Source of the DNA: Tragulus kanchil
Lineage: Eukaryota > Chordata > Mammalia > Artiodactyla > Tragulidae
DNA: 64,000 nucleotides
Reading direction: 5' to 3'
NCBI GenBank assembly: GCA_022376925.1
Contig: JAIOJX010000028.1
Span: 71,947,001-72,011,000 of the forward strand
Shown: piece after piece, positions 48,601-59,590 of the stretch
Layout: each line of letters begins with the position of its first letter
Position numbering within the stretch: the stretch's first letter is position 1
Translations under genes and position numbers: made by a program
Notes under the pieces: generated by a model
Database searches by the model: none
Seen by the model: the letters and a program-made list of their open reading frames with translations, nothing else
What the model was told of the DNA's origin: nothing

Positions 48601-48734
48601 CAGTTCAAGAAGAGGATATAAAAATATTCTAAAAAGAATTAAATACTCTCACTAGAAGTATAAAACGTTTTGGTGTTAAATACCATTTAAGAATTTTTTC
48701 CTAAACTAGTGCGAATAAATCACATTAAAATTAT

Positions 48735-48752
48735 GTGTGTGTGTGTGTATAT

Positions 48753-48783
<31 letters not shown>

Positions 48784-48850
48784 CATACACACATACATAT
48801 ATATTATATATACATATATACACATATACATATATATTGGATATAATATA
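48735..48850. repeat. Compound TG/CA/TA microsatellite (duplicate at 49968-50083)
   Basis: GTGTGTGTGTATATAC is followed by a CA run and CATA/TATA repeats. The TG and CA blocks are mutually complementary, so the tract can fold into a hairpin. Confidence 0.95.
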
Positions 48851-48864
48851 TAATATTTTGGTCA

Positions 48865-49085
48865 CCTGATGTGAAGAGCCAACTCATTGGAAAACACCCT
48901 GGTACTGGACAAGATTGAAGGCAAAAAAAGAAGAGGGTGACAGAGGATGGGATGGTTGAATGATATCACCTACCCGAAGGACATGAACTTGGGCAAACTC
49001 TGGGAGATGGGAGGGACAGGGAGGCCTGGTGTGCTGCAGTCCATGGCGTCATGAAGAGTTGGGTATGACTTAGCAACTGAACAAC
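48865..49085 (+). mobile_element. BovB / BovA 3' end (duplicate at 50095-50320)
   Basis: CACCTGATGTGAAGAGCCAA, GACAGAGGATGGGATGGTTG, GGACAGGGAGGCCTGGTGTG and CAACTGAACAACAACAACAC are characteristic of the BovB 3' terminus, which BovA SINEs share. Followed by a TA microsatellite. Confidence 0.88.
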
Positions 49086-49090
49086 AACAA

Positions 49091-49098
49091 CACATATA

Positions 49099-49146
<48 letters not shown>

Positions 49147-49185
49147 TATAATTAATTTGTTTGTGTGTATATACACACACACACA
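49091..49185. repeat. (TA)n with flanking TG/CA inverted blocks (duplicate at about 50321-50416)
   Basis: Long TA tract, then TTTGTTTGTGTGTATATACA and a CA run. Follows the BovB 3' end, a usual place for microsatellite growth. Confidence 0.93.
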
Positions 49186-50094
49186 AGGTTAGGTTTCTGA
49201 AGTAAAATATCGTGTGTCCATTCTCATAAGAACAGAAAATTGGTGCCCCATCCCTTTGTGAAATGAAGCAGGTAGAGATTAATAAAGCTATGTTACAAGA
49301 AACATGTGATAACACTTAGGGCCCAGAAAGTACCTTGTTCCCAGTATATTGTGAAGAGAGACCCTTCCTTAAAGCTCTACCACTTGCCCAAGTGGCAAGA
49401 AAGGAAAAATTAAATCCTAGCTCTTTGTGGAGAGCTACCATTTACTGGTTGAGAGCACAGCCGTTGGGGTCAGAGAGCTTCAGAAGCAAATCCCAATTCC
49501 TCTGATTACTGCACACTTGTCCAAAAGCTCTGGTTTTCTCACACCTGCAGTCACTGTGGATGTGGATGTGATAGAGACACCTGCTTCCATGCTGTCGACA
49601 AAAGGAACTAAAGTGTCGGCGATGAAGCAAAATCAGTTTCTATTACAGCCTCGACTCAAAGGATATGAAATAAAAAATTAAGCAGCATTACAGGAGATGT
49701 GAACTGCGACTGCAGGTCTGTTGGTCGTGAATCTTTTGGCAAATCACTTTACTTCACCAAAATTCCGCTGCTTCAGTTTAAAAACAGAGATAATAGCTTC
49801 TGTAAGGCCTACATTGTGGGGCCAACATGAGGGGTCAGTTCAAGAAGAGGATATAAAAATATTCTAAAAAGAATTAAATACTCTCACTAGAAGTATAAAA
49901 CGTTTTGGTGTTAAATACCATTTAAGAATTTTTTCCTAAACTAGTGCGAATAAATCACATTAAAATTATGTGTGTGTGTGTATATACACACACACACACA
50001 CACACACATATATACATACACACATACATATATATTATATATACATATATACACATATACATATATATTGGATATAATATATAATATTTTGGTC

Positions 50095-50320
50095 ACCTGA
50101 TGTGAAGAGCCAACTCATTGGAAAACACCCTGGTACTGGACAAGATTGAAGGCAAAAAAAGAAGAGGGTGACAGAGGATGGGATGGTTGAATGATATCAC
50201 CTACCCGAAGGACATGAACTTGGGCAAACTCTGGGAGATGGGAGGGACAGGGAGGCCTGGTGTGCTGCAGTCCATGGCGTCATGAAGAGTTGGGTATGAC
50301 TTAGCAACTGAACAACAACA
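50095..50320 (+). mobile_element. BovB / BovA 3' end, D15 copy
   Basis: Copy of 48865-49085 through the D15 duplication, same microsatellite following. Confidence 0.88.
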
Positions 50321-50329
50321 ACACATATA

Positions 50330-50375
<46 letters not shown>

Positions 50376-50654
50376 TATAATTAATTTGTTTGTGTGTATA
50401 TACACACACACACAAGGTTAGGTTTCTGAAGTAAAATATCGTGTGTCCATTCTCATAAGAACAGAAAATTGGTGCCCCATCCCTTTGTGAAATGAAGCAG
50501 GTAGAGATTAATAAAGCTATGTTACAAGAAACATGTGATAACACTTAGGGCCCAGAAAGTACCTTGTTCCCAGTATATTGTGAAGAGAGACCCTTCCTTA
50601 AAGCTCTACCACTTGCCCAAGTGGCAAGAAAGGAAAAATTAAATCCTAGCTCTT

Positions 50655-50905
50655 TGTGGAGAGCTACCATTTACTGGTTGAGAGCACAGCCGTTGGGGTC
50701 AGAGAGCTTCAGAAGCAAATCCCAATTCCTCTTAAGCTGTGGGACTATGGTCAATTGACTCCCCGTCTGCTTCTATTTCACATCTCTAAAGTGAAGGTAA
50801 TAAAGTATTGACCTTTGGGGGTTACACTGAGAATTAAATGGCGTAATATGTTGGGTGGTTAGCAAAACAATGCCAACACTCATTAAATGTTAGCTATCAT
50901 TATTA
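50655..50905 (+). mobile_element. MIR SINE, near full length
   Basis: TTGAGAGCACAGCCGTTGGG, GTCAGAGAGCTTCAGAAGCA, GGGACTATGGTCAATTGACT, GAATTAAATGGCG and CATTAAATGTTAGCTATCAT follow the MIR consensus from head to tail. Its first third also lies at about 49425-49500 (end of D15 copy A). Confidence 0.8.
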
Positions 50906-50907
50906 TC

Positions 50908-51098
50908 ACTTCCCTGGTGCATCAGATAGTAAAGAATCTGCCTGAAATGCAGAAGACTCCGTTTTGATCCCTGGGTTGGGGAGATCCCTGGAGAAGGGAA
51001 CTGCTACCCTAGTATTCTTGCCTGGAGAAGTCCATGGACAGAGGAACCTGGTGGGCTATAGTCCATGGGGTCACAAAGTATTGGGCACGACAAAATTC
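50908..51098 (+). mobile_element. Bov-tA SINE
   Basis: ACTTCCCTGGTGCATCAGAT head, GATCCCTGGGTTGGGGAGAT, AGTATTCTTGCCTGGAGAAG and GGGGTCACAAAGTATTGGGC. Follows a MIR directly. Confidence 0.9.
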
Positions 51099-51294
51099 CT
51101 CACACAGAAAACCTCTTGGTAGAGAGGAATGGGATGCCAAGGAAACCAGCCAGCACAGAGCAGAAAGAATAAACTGCCATCAGCTTGCATCTTGCCAAGG
51201 CTCATGAACTCCACAGGGGGGTCGCGATGCTCCCAGGAGAGGGCATGGATAAGATCAGCCTTTTTAAGGACCCAGAATTCAAGCAAGGCAATAC

Positions 51295-51491
51295 CTTCCC
51301 GGTCTTCTTGAATCGCTTCCGCTCCTCCACTGTGGTGAGGAAGTTGACGGCAGCATACTCAATGACCGACAGGAAGACAAAGAGGGAGCTGACCCACAGG
51401 TACACGTCCACGGCCTTGATGTAGGACACCTGGGGCATGGAGGCACTCACCCCAGAGAGGATGGTGGACATGGTCAGCACCGTGGTGATTC
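51295..51491 (-). CDS. GABRR3: GABRR3 exon encoding TM2 end, TM2-TM3 loop and TM3
   Basis: Minus-strand translation gives (G)ITTVLTMSTILSGVSASMP, then QVSYIKAVDVYLWVSSLFVF, LSVIEYAAVNFLTTVEERKR and FKKTGK. This is the pore-lining second half of TM2, the gating loop and TM3 of a Cys-loop receptor. The acceptor is GCAG at 51495-51492 and the donor is GT at 51294-51293 (AAG|GTATTG). The exon is 197 bp. The first two bases complete the glycine codon split at the end of the exon at 61359-61511, and the exon ends in phase 0, as the terminal exon requires. The SASMPQVSY-KAVDVYLWVSSLFVFLSVIEYAAVN string points to rho-3. This is the only one of the three exons untouched by the local duplications. Confidence 0.94.
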
Positions 51492-51850
51492 CTGCCATGA
51501 AGAACAGTGGGGCGCTCAGGGATGGGACAATTCAGCTTAGGTCCTGGTGCTGGATGACACCAGGGTGTACACCTCCAGATCACCGTCTACTGATCAAAGG
51601 TGGGTGGAGGCGGGGCATTTCAGCTTGTCAACCAAGTACAAGAACCTCAACAAGCAAGAACCTCTCCTTGAATTTCTCTGTGTCTTTTTCTCATCCTCAG
51701 CCCCATGTCCATTAAGTTCCCCTTCCCTCCAGCTAAAGTTTCCAGAGTTAGTCCAAAGTCCTTAAGGATCCATGGCTCCCACCCTATCTGGGTCTCTTTT
51801 AACCATCCCAGAAAGGTGAACCTGTAATCCATTTTTAAAAATTCTTCTCA

Positions 51851-52307
51851 GATTATCTACACCATTTTTTTCAGATTCCACATATATGCATGAATATATC
51901 ACATTTGTTTTTCTCTTTTTGGCTTACTTCACTCTGTACAACTGTCTCTAGGTCCATCCGTGTCTCTACAAATGACCCAATTTTGTTTCTTTTTATGGCT
52001 GAGTAATATTCCATTGTATATATGCAAAGCAGAAATAAGAGATACAGATGTAGAACAAACAGATATCAAGGGGGCAAGGGAGGTAGGTTGAATTGAGAGA
52101 CTGAGATATATACACTATTGATACTATGTATAAAATAGATAACTAATGAGAACCTACTGTATAAACTCTACTCAGTGCTCTGTGGTGACCTGAATGGGAA
52201 GGAAATCCAAAAGAGAGGGGATGTATGTATGTGTAGCTGATTCATTCTTCTGTACAGCAGAAACTAGCACAACATTGTAAAGTAAGTATATTCCAATACA
52301 AGTTTTA
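51851..52307. mobile_element. L1 with 5' inversion (twin-priming structure)
   Basis: 51851-52020 is the end of L1 ORF2 in reverse orientation (GGCTGAGTAATATTCCATTG). 52025-52307 is the L1 3' UTR in forward orientation (GGATGTATGTATGTGTAGCT ... TGTAAAGTAAGTATATTCC) ending in an A-rich tail. Similar target sequences AAAAATTCTTCTCA (51837) and AAAAATTCTTCTGA (about 52309) flank it. This is the classic signature of twin priming. Confidence 0.82.
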
Positions 52308-52395
52308 AAAAATTCTTCTGAGAAAGAGACTCTAAAACCATTTCCACTACCATTCCCCATCATGTCACAAATTTTACATTAAGAAAGTGTTTTCA

Positions 52396-52628
52396 GGGGC
52401 TTCCCTGGTGGTCCAGTGCATAAAGAGTCTGCCTTGCAGTGCAAGGGGCACCAGTTCGATCCCTGGCCTGGGAAGATCCCACATGCCACGGAGCGGCTGG
52501 GCTGGTGTGTCCAATGATGAGCCAGTGCTCTGCAATGAGAGAGGCTAATGCAATGGGAGGTTCACACATGCCAAAGAATAAAAGATGGATGAAAATAAAT
52601 GGTGACTTAGAGACAAAAAAAAAAAAAA
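52396..52628 (+). mobile_element. CHR-like SINE in GABRR3 intron
   Basis: Target-site duplication AAAGTGTTTTCA at 52384-52395 and 52629-52640. The body has a short internal deletion like that at 45998. Confidence 0.92.
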
Positions 52629-52706
52629 AAAGTGTTTTCATGTCAATCTTTAACCTTTCATTTGTCAGGGAATGATCTTAAATAGCATTAAAGATGGCTA
52701 TCTCCA

Positions 52707-52730
52707 TATATATATATATATATATATTTT
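52707..52730. repeat. (TA)n microsatellite
   Basis: Eleven or so TA units after CTCCATATATA. Confidence 0.93.
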
Positions 52731-52746
52731 CATATTGAATACTTAT

Positions 52747-52955
52747 GTGCTAAGTTGCTTCAGTCATGTCTGACTCTTTCCAATGCCATGGACTGTAGTC
52801 CACCAGGCTCCTCTGTTCATGAGATTCTCTAGGCAAGAATACTGGAGTGGGAGCCATTTCCTTCTCCAGGGGATCTTCCCAACCCGGGGATCGAACCCAG
52901 GCCTCTTATGTCTCCTGCACTGGCAGATGGGTTCTTTACCACTACAGCCACCAGG
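52747..52955 (-). mobile_element. Bov-tA SINE
   Basis: Reverse-strand copy: TGTGCTAAGTTGCTTCAGTC, GGCAAGAATACTGGAGTGGG, GGGGATCGAACCCAGGCC. Confidence 0.9.
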
Positions 52956-52987
52956 CCATCATTATTGCTATCACGTTGTCCCTTCTT

Positions 52988-53208
52988 AGGGCTTCCCTGG
53001 TAGTGCTAGTGGTAAAGAACCTGCCTGCCAATGCAGAAGATATAAAAGTTGCAGGTTCAATCCCTGAGTCAGCAAGATCCCTTGGAGGAGGGCATGGCAA
53101 CCCTCTGCAGTAGTCTGGTCTGGAGAATCCCATGGCTAGAGGAGCCTGGTGGGCTATAGTCCAAAGGGTCACAAAGAATCAGACAGAACGAAAGTGACTT
53201 AGCACACA
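52988..53208 (+). mobile_element. Bov-tA SINE facing the previous copy
   Basis: GGGCTTCCCTGGTAGTGCTA head, AACCTGCCTGCCAATGCAG, GGGTCACAAAGAATCAGACA. With 52747-52955 it forms an inverted pair separated by only about 30 bases. Confidence 0.9.
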
Positions 53209-53661
53209 TGCATGTCCCTTGTTACTGAATCTACAGCTCAGTAGACACTCAGAATGAAAGCATGCTGGTGGAGGCTTGGTTCCAATTAAGCACTTACTAA
53301 GCAACTGCTAAACACCAGTTGCCTTACTGTCCCACTCCTCCCTTTACCCTATCTCCTGTAGTTCTCACCTCTCCTCTTTCTCTCCCACTCCTTTGCCTGT
53401 CATTTTCTTTTCTCCTCTTCCTTTCTCTTCTTTAATCCTTGCAATGGGCATCAGAGGTAGTGAGATCAAGATTCCAGGGGACAGGGAGATGGGAGTGACT
53501 CTGAGATTTCCTTAATAAAATGCCAGCATTAAGGAGGACTGTTTTGTGTCTACACTGATTTCTCAGAGGGACGCTGCAAAAGTACTGCCTGGAGAGAAAG
53601 TCTAGTGTTGTAAATATTGGAAATGTACACTGGCTGGCATGGTTTTCTTTCTTAACTTCCC

Positions 53662-55904
53662 ACCAGGGAGGTGCAAATGGAATCCTTAATGATTTTTACA
53701 AGTTGTGAGGACATTTTAATGTCAGCAGAGTCCCGAACAGCAGGAAGAACTCTGTGATTTACTCCTAAATGCACAGACACAGCATGTGGACAGCTTTCAC
53801 CCACACACTCCTACCTTTCCAACAAATTCTATAATTCTACAAGGTTCTCATCTGAGGGAGCCCTGTACCAAGCACAATGACAGTGCTACGGAGCTATTCA
53901 ATTTCAAATTATGTTTTTCCTCTGGATGGTCAAGGGCAAAGCAATTTGACAGTTTGACAGTCACCAAGGGAGGGCCTGAAATCTCACCTTCACACTGATT
54001 TGAGCTCCAGACTAAGAAACCTAAATCGTTCTCCAGCACTGACCATTAAACATAGACCACTGACTCCCTGAGTCTCAGGTTTCCCCAACAATGATAATAT
54101 CAACAATGAACATATTGGTGGATGATGTTCACAATCCTTGCTACATAAACATAGAGATGTGAATTTTTCTTACTAAGGTATACATGTACCTAAATCTGAA
54201 GCTGAGAGGAAGAAATGAAACATGTTTGCCTTTATTGAATGTTTACCCACTACAAACCTAGGTAAATATTAGGCATATGTTGAAGAAAAGAAATATGAGT
54301 GGAGAGTGGCTGATAAGCCTGAGTTTTGTCAGGAGCAGAATTGAAACTTTTCTCTCTGAATGTAGAAACCCATGCTTTTTTTATGCAAACCTGTGGCCTC
54401 TCCTGAATAATAAATGTAAAGGACATTTCCTTTTGTTTTTAAGATTATAAACCAATCTCTGTATGCAGCATCTCTGAGACAAGATGCTATAAAACAGTGC
54501 AGGATTATGTCAGGAAGCATGAAGCTACTTTGTGCTTTTCAAGAGGCCCACAGTCTTATTCCCATCAGGATTTCACTGGTAAAACTGCAAAAACTGCAAA
54601 AATCCTAATTGAACATTCCTGTTTAGTCGCTTACCTCATTTGTTCAAAAATTCAGAAGTGTTTTCTCTTACTGGGCTTTGAAGATATGGAAGATAAACTT
54701 GATTTTTTTCAATGAGCAGCAACCTGAGGCTTAGTGGTTAAAATGAAGGTTTAGAAAACACACAAATAAATGTACACTCTCATCCTACTTACCAGGGAGG
54801 TGCAAATGGAATCCTTAATGATTTTTACAAGTTGTGAGGACATTTTAATGTCAGCAGAGTCCCGAACAGCAGGAAGAACTCTGTGATTTACTCCTAAATG
54901 CACAGACACAGCATGTGGACAGCTTTCACCCACACACTCCTACCTTTCCAACAAATTCTATAATTCTACAAGGTTCTCATCTGAGGGAGCCCTGTACCAA
55001 GCACAATGACAGTGCTACGGAGCTATTCAATTTCAAATTATGTTTTTCCTCTGGATGGTCAAGGGCAAAGCAATTTGACAGTTTGACAGTCACCAAGGGA
55101 GGGCCTGAAATCTCACCTTCACACTGATTTGAGCTCCAGACTAAGAAACCTAAATCGTTCTCCAGCACTGACCATTAAACATAGACCACTGACTCCCTGA
55201 GTCTCAGGTTTCCCCAACAATGATAATATCAACAATGAACATATTGGTGGATGATGTTCACAATCCTTGCTACATAAACATAGAGATGTGAATTTTTCTT
55301 ACTAAGGTATACATGTACCTAAATCTGAAGCTGAGAGGAAGAAATGAAACATGTTTGCCTTTATTGAATGTTTACCCACTACAAACCTAGGTAAATATTA
55401 GGCATATGTTGAAGAAAAGAAATATGAGTGGAGAGTGGCTGATAAGCCTGAGTTTTGTCAGGAGCAGAATTGAAACTTTTCTCTCTGAATGTAGAAACCC
55501 ATGCTTTTTTCATGCAAACCTGTGGCCTCTCCTGAATAATAAATGTAAAGGACATTTCCTTTTGTTTTTAAGATTATAAACCAATCTCTGTATGCAGCAT
55601 CTCTGAGACAAGATGCTATAAAACAGTGCAGGATTATGTCAGGAAGCATGAAGCTACTTTGTGCTTTTCAAGAGGCCCACAGTCTTATTCCCATCAGGAT
55701 TTCACTGGTAAAACTGCAAAAACTGCAAAAATCCTAATTGAACATTCCTGTTTAGTCGCTTACCTCATTTGTTCAAAAATTCAGAAGTGTTTTCTCTTAC
55801 TGGGCTTTGAAGATATGGAAGATAAACTTGATTTTTTTTTTTTCAATGAGCAGCAACCTGAGGCTTAGTGGTTAAAATGAAGGTTTAGAAAAACACACAA
55901 ATAA
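53662..55904. repeat. Duplication D16, unit 1129 bp
   Basis: Copy A 53662-54769, copy B 54791-55904, unique intronic DNA with a 21-base bridge. The T run near the end has 6 bases in A and 11 in B. Confidence 0.96.
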
Positions 55905-56087
55905 CACACTCTTGTCAGCTATTTTAAATTGATGTCTTCTGGGTCAGCAAAAGGGGATTGCATTATTTATATCTGCCAGATAGCAATAAACTAGCAGTCA
56001 TTTTCTTTAGGATGGTGCTCAGTCGAACTAATTTATGGTAACTTCATTTTCAAACCATCATTCTAGATTTTCCTGTTTAAAAGGAGC

Positions 56088-56090
<3 letters not shown>

Positions 56091-56132
<42 letters not shown>
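56091..56132. repeat. (AG)n microsatellite
   Basis: About 20 GA units in the GABRR3 intron. It gives a spurious Ser/Leu-rich reading frame on the minus strand. Confidence 0.97.
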
Positions 56133-56134
<2 letters not shown>

Positions 56135-57084
56135 AAGCAGGGAAAAGGGATTGTTGAGTACAGGGAGTAAAGAATGAAAAAATGATGTAACTCCTAAAGC
56201 CATAGAATTTAGAGTGAGGAGGATTACAGCTACATTAAACACACTTATTATGTCTTGAGCCACCCCGTAGAAATACATTAATCTCAACAGACCATATTCC
56301 TTCCAAGTCCATTAAAGTTAACATTGCAATAAAGGAGTTTTGAATTATATGAAGTGAGCATTTAGTCAAAGAAAGGTCCTGTGTTGGAATTAGAGAATTA
56401 TCTTCCCACCTACTGAAATTGCTATGCACAGTTAGGAAGGCATGGAGACAATATTTCGTCTGGCCCCTGGGACTCACCTTCCCTGAGCCATGCAGTTTCT
56501 CCTACCATATTAATACTTAAGGTCACATATGAGATTCTAAAAGCCCTTCAGTCAGGGGAAAATTATATATCTGTCTTTATGTTTCACTATTATTTGCCAT
56601 ACATGATGAGACAAATGTCAGGGGTGAGGAGCTGTACACCAGGAAAGGATGGCGTTTCCTGAACTGCCAGACGTCTAAAGAGGTCGAACCTGCCAGAGAG
56701 CTCAGATCAGAAACTCAAGTAGCCTCTGGGAGATGGGTGGACAGTGAGAAAGCTACGAAAGAACTTCAGCATGACCACAGCTTCTAAGTGAATTAAATGG
56801 GATGCAATGGAAAGACCACTGGATGAGGAGTTGGGGTGGGGAAGAAGAGAAAAGAAAGGAGCGTTGACTGCATGCCTCAACCACTGTAACCCTGAGCAAT
56901 GCAGTGTAAACACGCTGACCCGTGAGAGGGCAGTAGGGCCTACAGACACCACTCAGAACTACTAGGTCAGTTCACCCCCTCAGGAGCTGTGTGTGTGGAA
57001 CTCTTCTGAAAGGAAAGGTATCTCATTCATCTTCAAATAAGTAAAAACATTTTCCCTGTAGGCCAAGGCAGAAAGACAATATTA

Positions 57085-57262
57085 AGTGACGGTAGCTCAG
57101 TTGGTAAAGAATCCACTTGCAATTCAGGAGACCCTGATTTGATTCCTGGATCAGGAAGGTCCCCTGGAGAAGGGATAGGCTACCCACTACAGTATTCTTG
57201 CCTGGAGAATTCCATAGCTTGTCCATGTGGTCACAAAGAGTCACATGCAGAGCGACTTTAAA
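57085..57262 (+). mobile_element. Bov-tA SINE, diverged
   Basis: GTAGCTCAGTTGGTAAAGAA, GGTCCCCTGGAGAAGGGATA, GGTCACAAAGAGTCACATGC; ends next to a GA repeat. Confidence 0.85.
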
Positions 57263-58135
57263 CGAGAGAGAGAGAGAGAGAGAGACCCTCCACAGACAGA
57301 AAGTACCAATGGACATCCCACTACCCCTCCACAGACAGAAAGTACCAACCTTATCTTACAGGGGTGGTGCCAGAGTCCACTGCACAGATGTTCTAGTTAC
57401 TTCCGTAATAGCAAAACAAATAGCTTCTGAGTATGTACTTTGCCAGGTCTATGGACTAACCTCTGTTAGACATGTTTCTTTATGAATGACTGCATGCCTG
57501 AAAGCTTTCGTTGCCTTCCTCTGCCACATGTATTTCCTGATAAATGATCCCATATTCATACACTGTACATGAAGCAGATACCCAACAGGAACACAGAGGG
57601 GTCCAACAGGAATGAGGGCAAGCAAGGAAGGAAGGAAGAGACAAGGAAGGTGAGACAAGGGAGAAGAGAACCCTCCATAACAGTTAAGACATCCTTGACC
57701 AACTTTGCAGGAGTTGTTCACTCTTTCTCTACCTAAAATCACATGGAATCATAGACTAGCATTTTAACCCATTACATGCTCAGAGCTATGATTGCTATTA
57801 TCTCTTGTGAGAACTGCCTAATCACAACTGATACCCTGTGTTGTTCAACCTCTATTGTTGTTTATCCGAAACACGACAAATGTGGAAGGGTTTTAACCAG
57901 CAAATGATTCATCCTCAGTCAGCAAATGAACCCAAATGCAGAACGAGCAATGAATCATCATTGTTTTCGGTTAGTAACTAAGATACAGCTATTAAAAAGG
58001 CCGGTCGGCTAAATAATGACAGTTTAACAACTATATATTAAGCACAAAATATGTGCAGGGCACTGTGGTAGGCACTGCCCTTGAGAATCATATTCTAATA
58101 CAGGAGACAAGAGGAGCTACCCAACCCACCCCACA
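57263..58135 (-). other. GABRR3: GABRR3 intron with possible L2/MIR relic
   Basis: Single-copy sequence. About 58030-58115 (ATTAAGCACAAAATATGTGC, AGGGCACTGTGGTAGGCACT) resembles an ancient L2 or MIR 3' end. A 32-base GA block and a doubled CTCCACAGACAGAAAGTACC lie at 57267-57347. Confidence 0.5.
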
Positions 58136-58385
58136 GCTGACTAGGCCCATGAGCCATAACTATGAAGCCTGTGCTCTAGAGTCTCGGAATCACAACAATT
58201 GAGCCCATGTGCCGCAACTATTGAAGCCTGTGTGCCCTGGAACCCAAGTTCCACAGCAAGAGAAGTCACCACAACAAGAAGCCTGCTCATCTCAACTAGA
58301 GAGTAACTCCCCGACTCCCTGCAACTAGAGAGGAGCCTGCAGCAGCAGTGAAAACCCAGAATATCCAAAAAATAAATAAATAAAA
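58136..58385 (+). mobile_element. Older CHR-type SINE, 5'-truncated
   Basis: Strings such as GCCGCAACTATTGAAGCC, ACAACAAGAAGCC, CAACTAGAGAG and an AAATAAATAAAT tail match the classic cetartiodactyl CHR body rather than the younger variant elsewhere in the window. Confidence 0.75.
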
Positions 58386-59117
58386 TATTAAAAGATAAAA
58401 ACGAAAAAGAAGGAGAGGGTCACTTCTGATCTGTATATATTTTTTACATAAATCTGCATAGCAATTTCCTAACCCTGCAGACACAAGAAGTGCAGAATTT
58501 CTAGAACGGCTCAAATGCATTTTAGTGTTCTCCATTCAGCCCAACCTTCCCAAGAACCAGCTTTTATTGCTGTCATTTTCATGGTAAAAGAGCTGAACAG
58601 CCAGCTTCAGGGATCCCGTGGAAAATCATGTCCATAAATCTTTAGAGACTGAATGCCTTTCTCATTCTGTCTTGAGGGCTGGAAATGGGTCTTGAGTCTT
58701 CTCTCTGGGTCTACGCTGCCCCACTGCCTTACTGAGGTCAGGGCCAGGCTGCTCCAATATGAAGAAACAGCCACAATAATTGAATTATTCATTCAGATGG
58801 TATTTTCCCCCTTGAAGACATTGAAAACACAAATGTTTGTGAACTGAAGCTTTTAGTAGGGGAAAGAGGTGAACAAATTATTAATATTAATGATCATTTA
58901 TGTCTTTCAAATATCTTTGGAAATATGCATATAATTTGGGAACATTAACTTAGAAATCAGCCTTTCGGGAATAAATTGTGTGGTAATTACAATGATCGTG
59001 AACCACTTACAACAATCTTCTCTCTAAATAGAACATTACAGGTGAAAGAACAAAATCAGCCCACATGAGAGAGTTCTGCCCTGGATCAGCCAAGAACCAG
59101 AAAGGATTGACTCCTGG

Positions 59118-59165
59118 GTGTGTATGTGTGTGCGTGTGTGTGTGTGTGTGTGCGCGTGTGTGCAC
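59118..59165. repeat. (TG)n microsatellite (duplicate at 60200-60243)
   Basis: TG/CG alternating repeat next to the Bov-tA pair. The two duplication copies differ in length and in CG interruptions. Confidence 0.95.
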
Positions 59166-59590
59166 ATGTGCGCGCTCAGTCATGTTTGACTCTTTGCAAC
59201 CCCATGGTCCATAAGGCTCCTCTCTCCATGGGATTCTCCAGGCAAGAATACTGGGGTGGGTTGCCATTTCCTTCTCCAGAGGATCTTCCTGACCCAGGGA
59301 CTGAGCCCTAGTCTCTTGTATCTCCTGGATCGATACATGGGTTCTTTACCACTGGTGCCACTTGGGAAGCCTATGCTGTAATGCATGCTAAGTCATTTCG
59401 GTCATGTCCGACTCCCTGCGACCTTATGGAGTGTAGCCCATCAGGCTCTTGTGTCCATGGAATTCTCCGGGTAAGAACAGTGGAGTGGGTTGCCATTCCC
59501 TTCGCCAGGAGTTCTTCCTATCCAGGAATCGAACCCAAGTTTCCTGCACTGCAGGCATATTCTTTACCATCTGACCTACCAGGGAAGGAT
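59163..59590 (-). mobile_element. Two Bov-tA SINEs in tandem, same orientation (duplicate at 60240-60668)
   Basis: First unit 59163-59372 (CACATGTGCGCGCTCAGTCA ... GTGCCACTTGGGAAGCC), second 59377-59590 (GCTAAGTCATTTCGGTCATG ... CCAGGGAAGG). Both reverse strand. They differ from each other, so they are separate insertions rather than a recent copy. The pair is repeated by D17. Confidence 0.88.

Larger units (their letters stand above)
48267..50732. repeat. Duplication D15, unit 1235 bp
   Basis: Copy A 48267-49501, copy B 49502-50732. The longest unit of the set; it includes TG/TA microsatellites whose lengths differ slightly. The junction is CCAATTCCT joined to CTGATTACTG. Its first 35 bases overlap D14. 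Confidence 0.95.
53209..57084 (-). other. GABRR3: GABRR3 intron, mostly unique sequence holding D16
   Basis: Between the exons at 51491 and 61359. Short frames here are duplicated by D16 and have no family resemblance. A GA microsatellite lies at 56091. Confidence 0.7.

Noticed and set aside
48735..48850. Z-DNA or origin-like element at the TG/CA/TA tract
   Set aside because: Ordinary compound microsatellite; no further signal supports a function.
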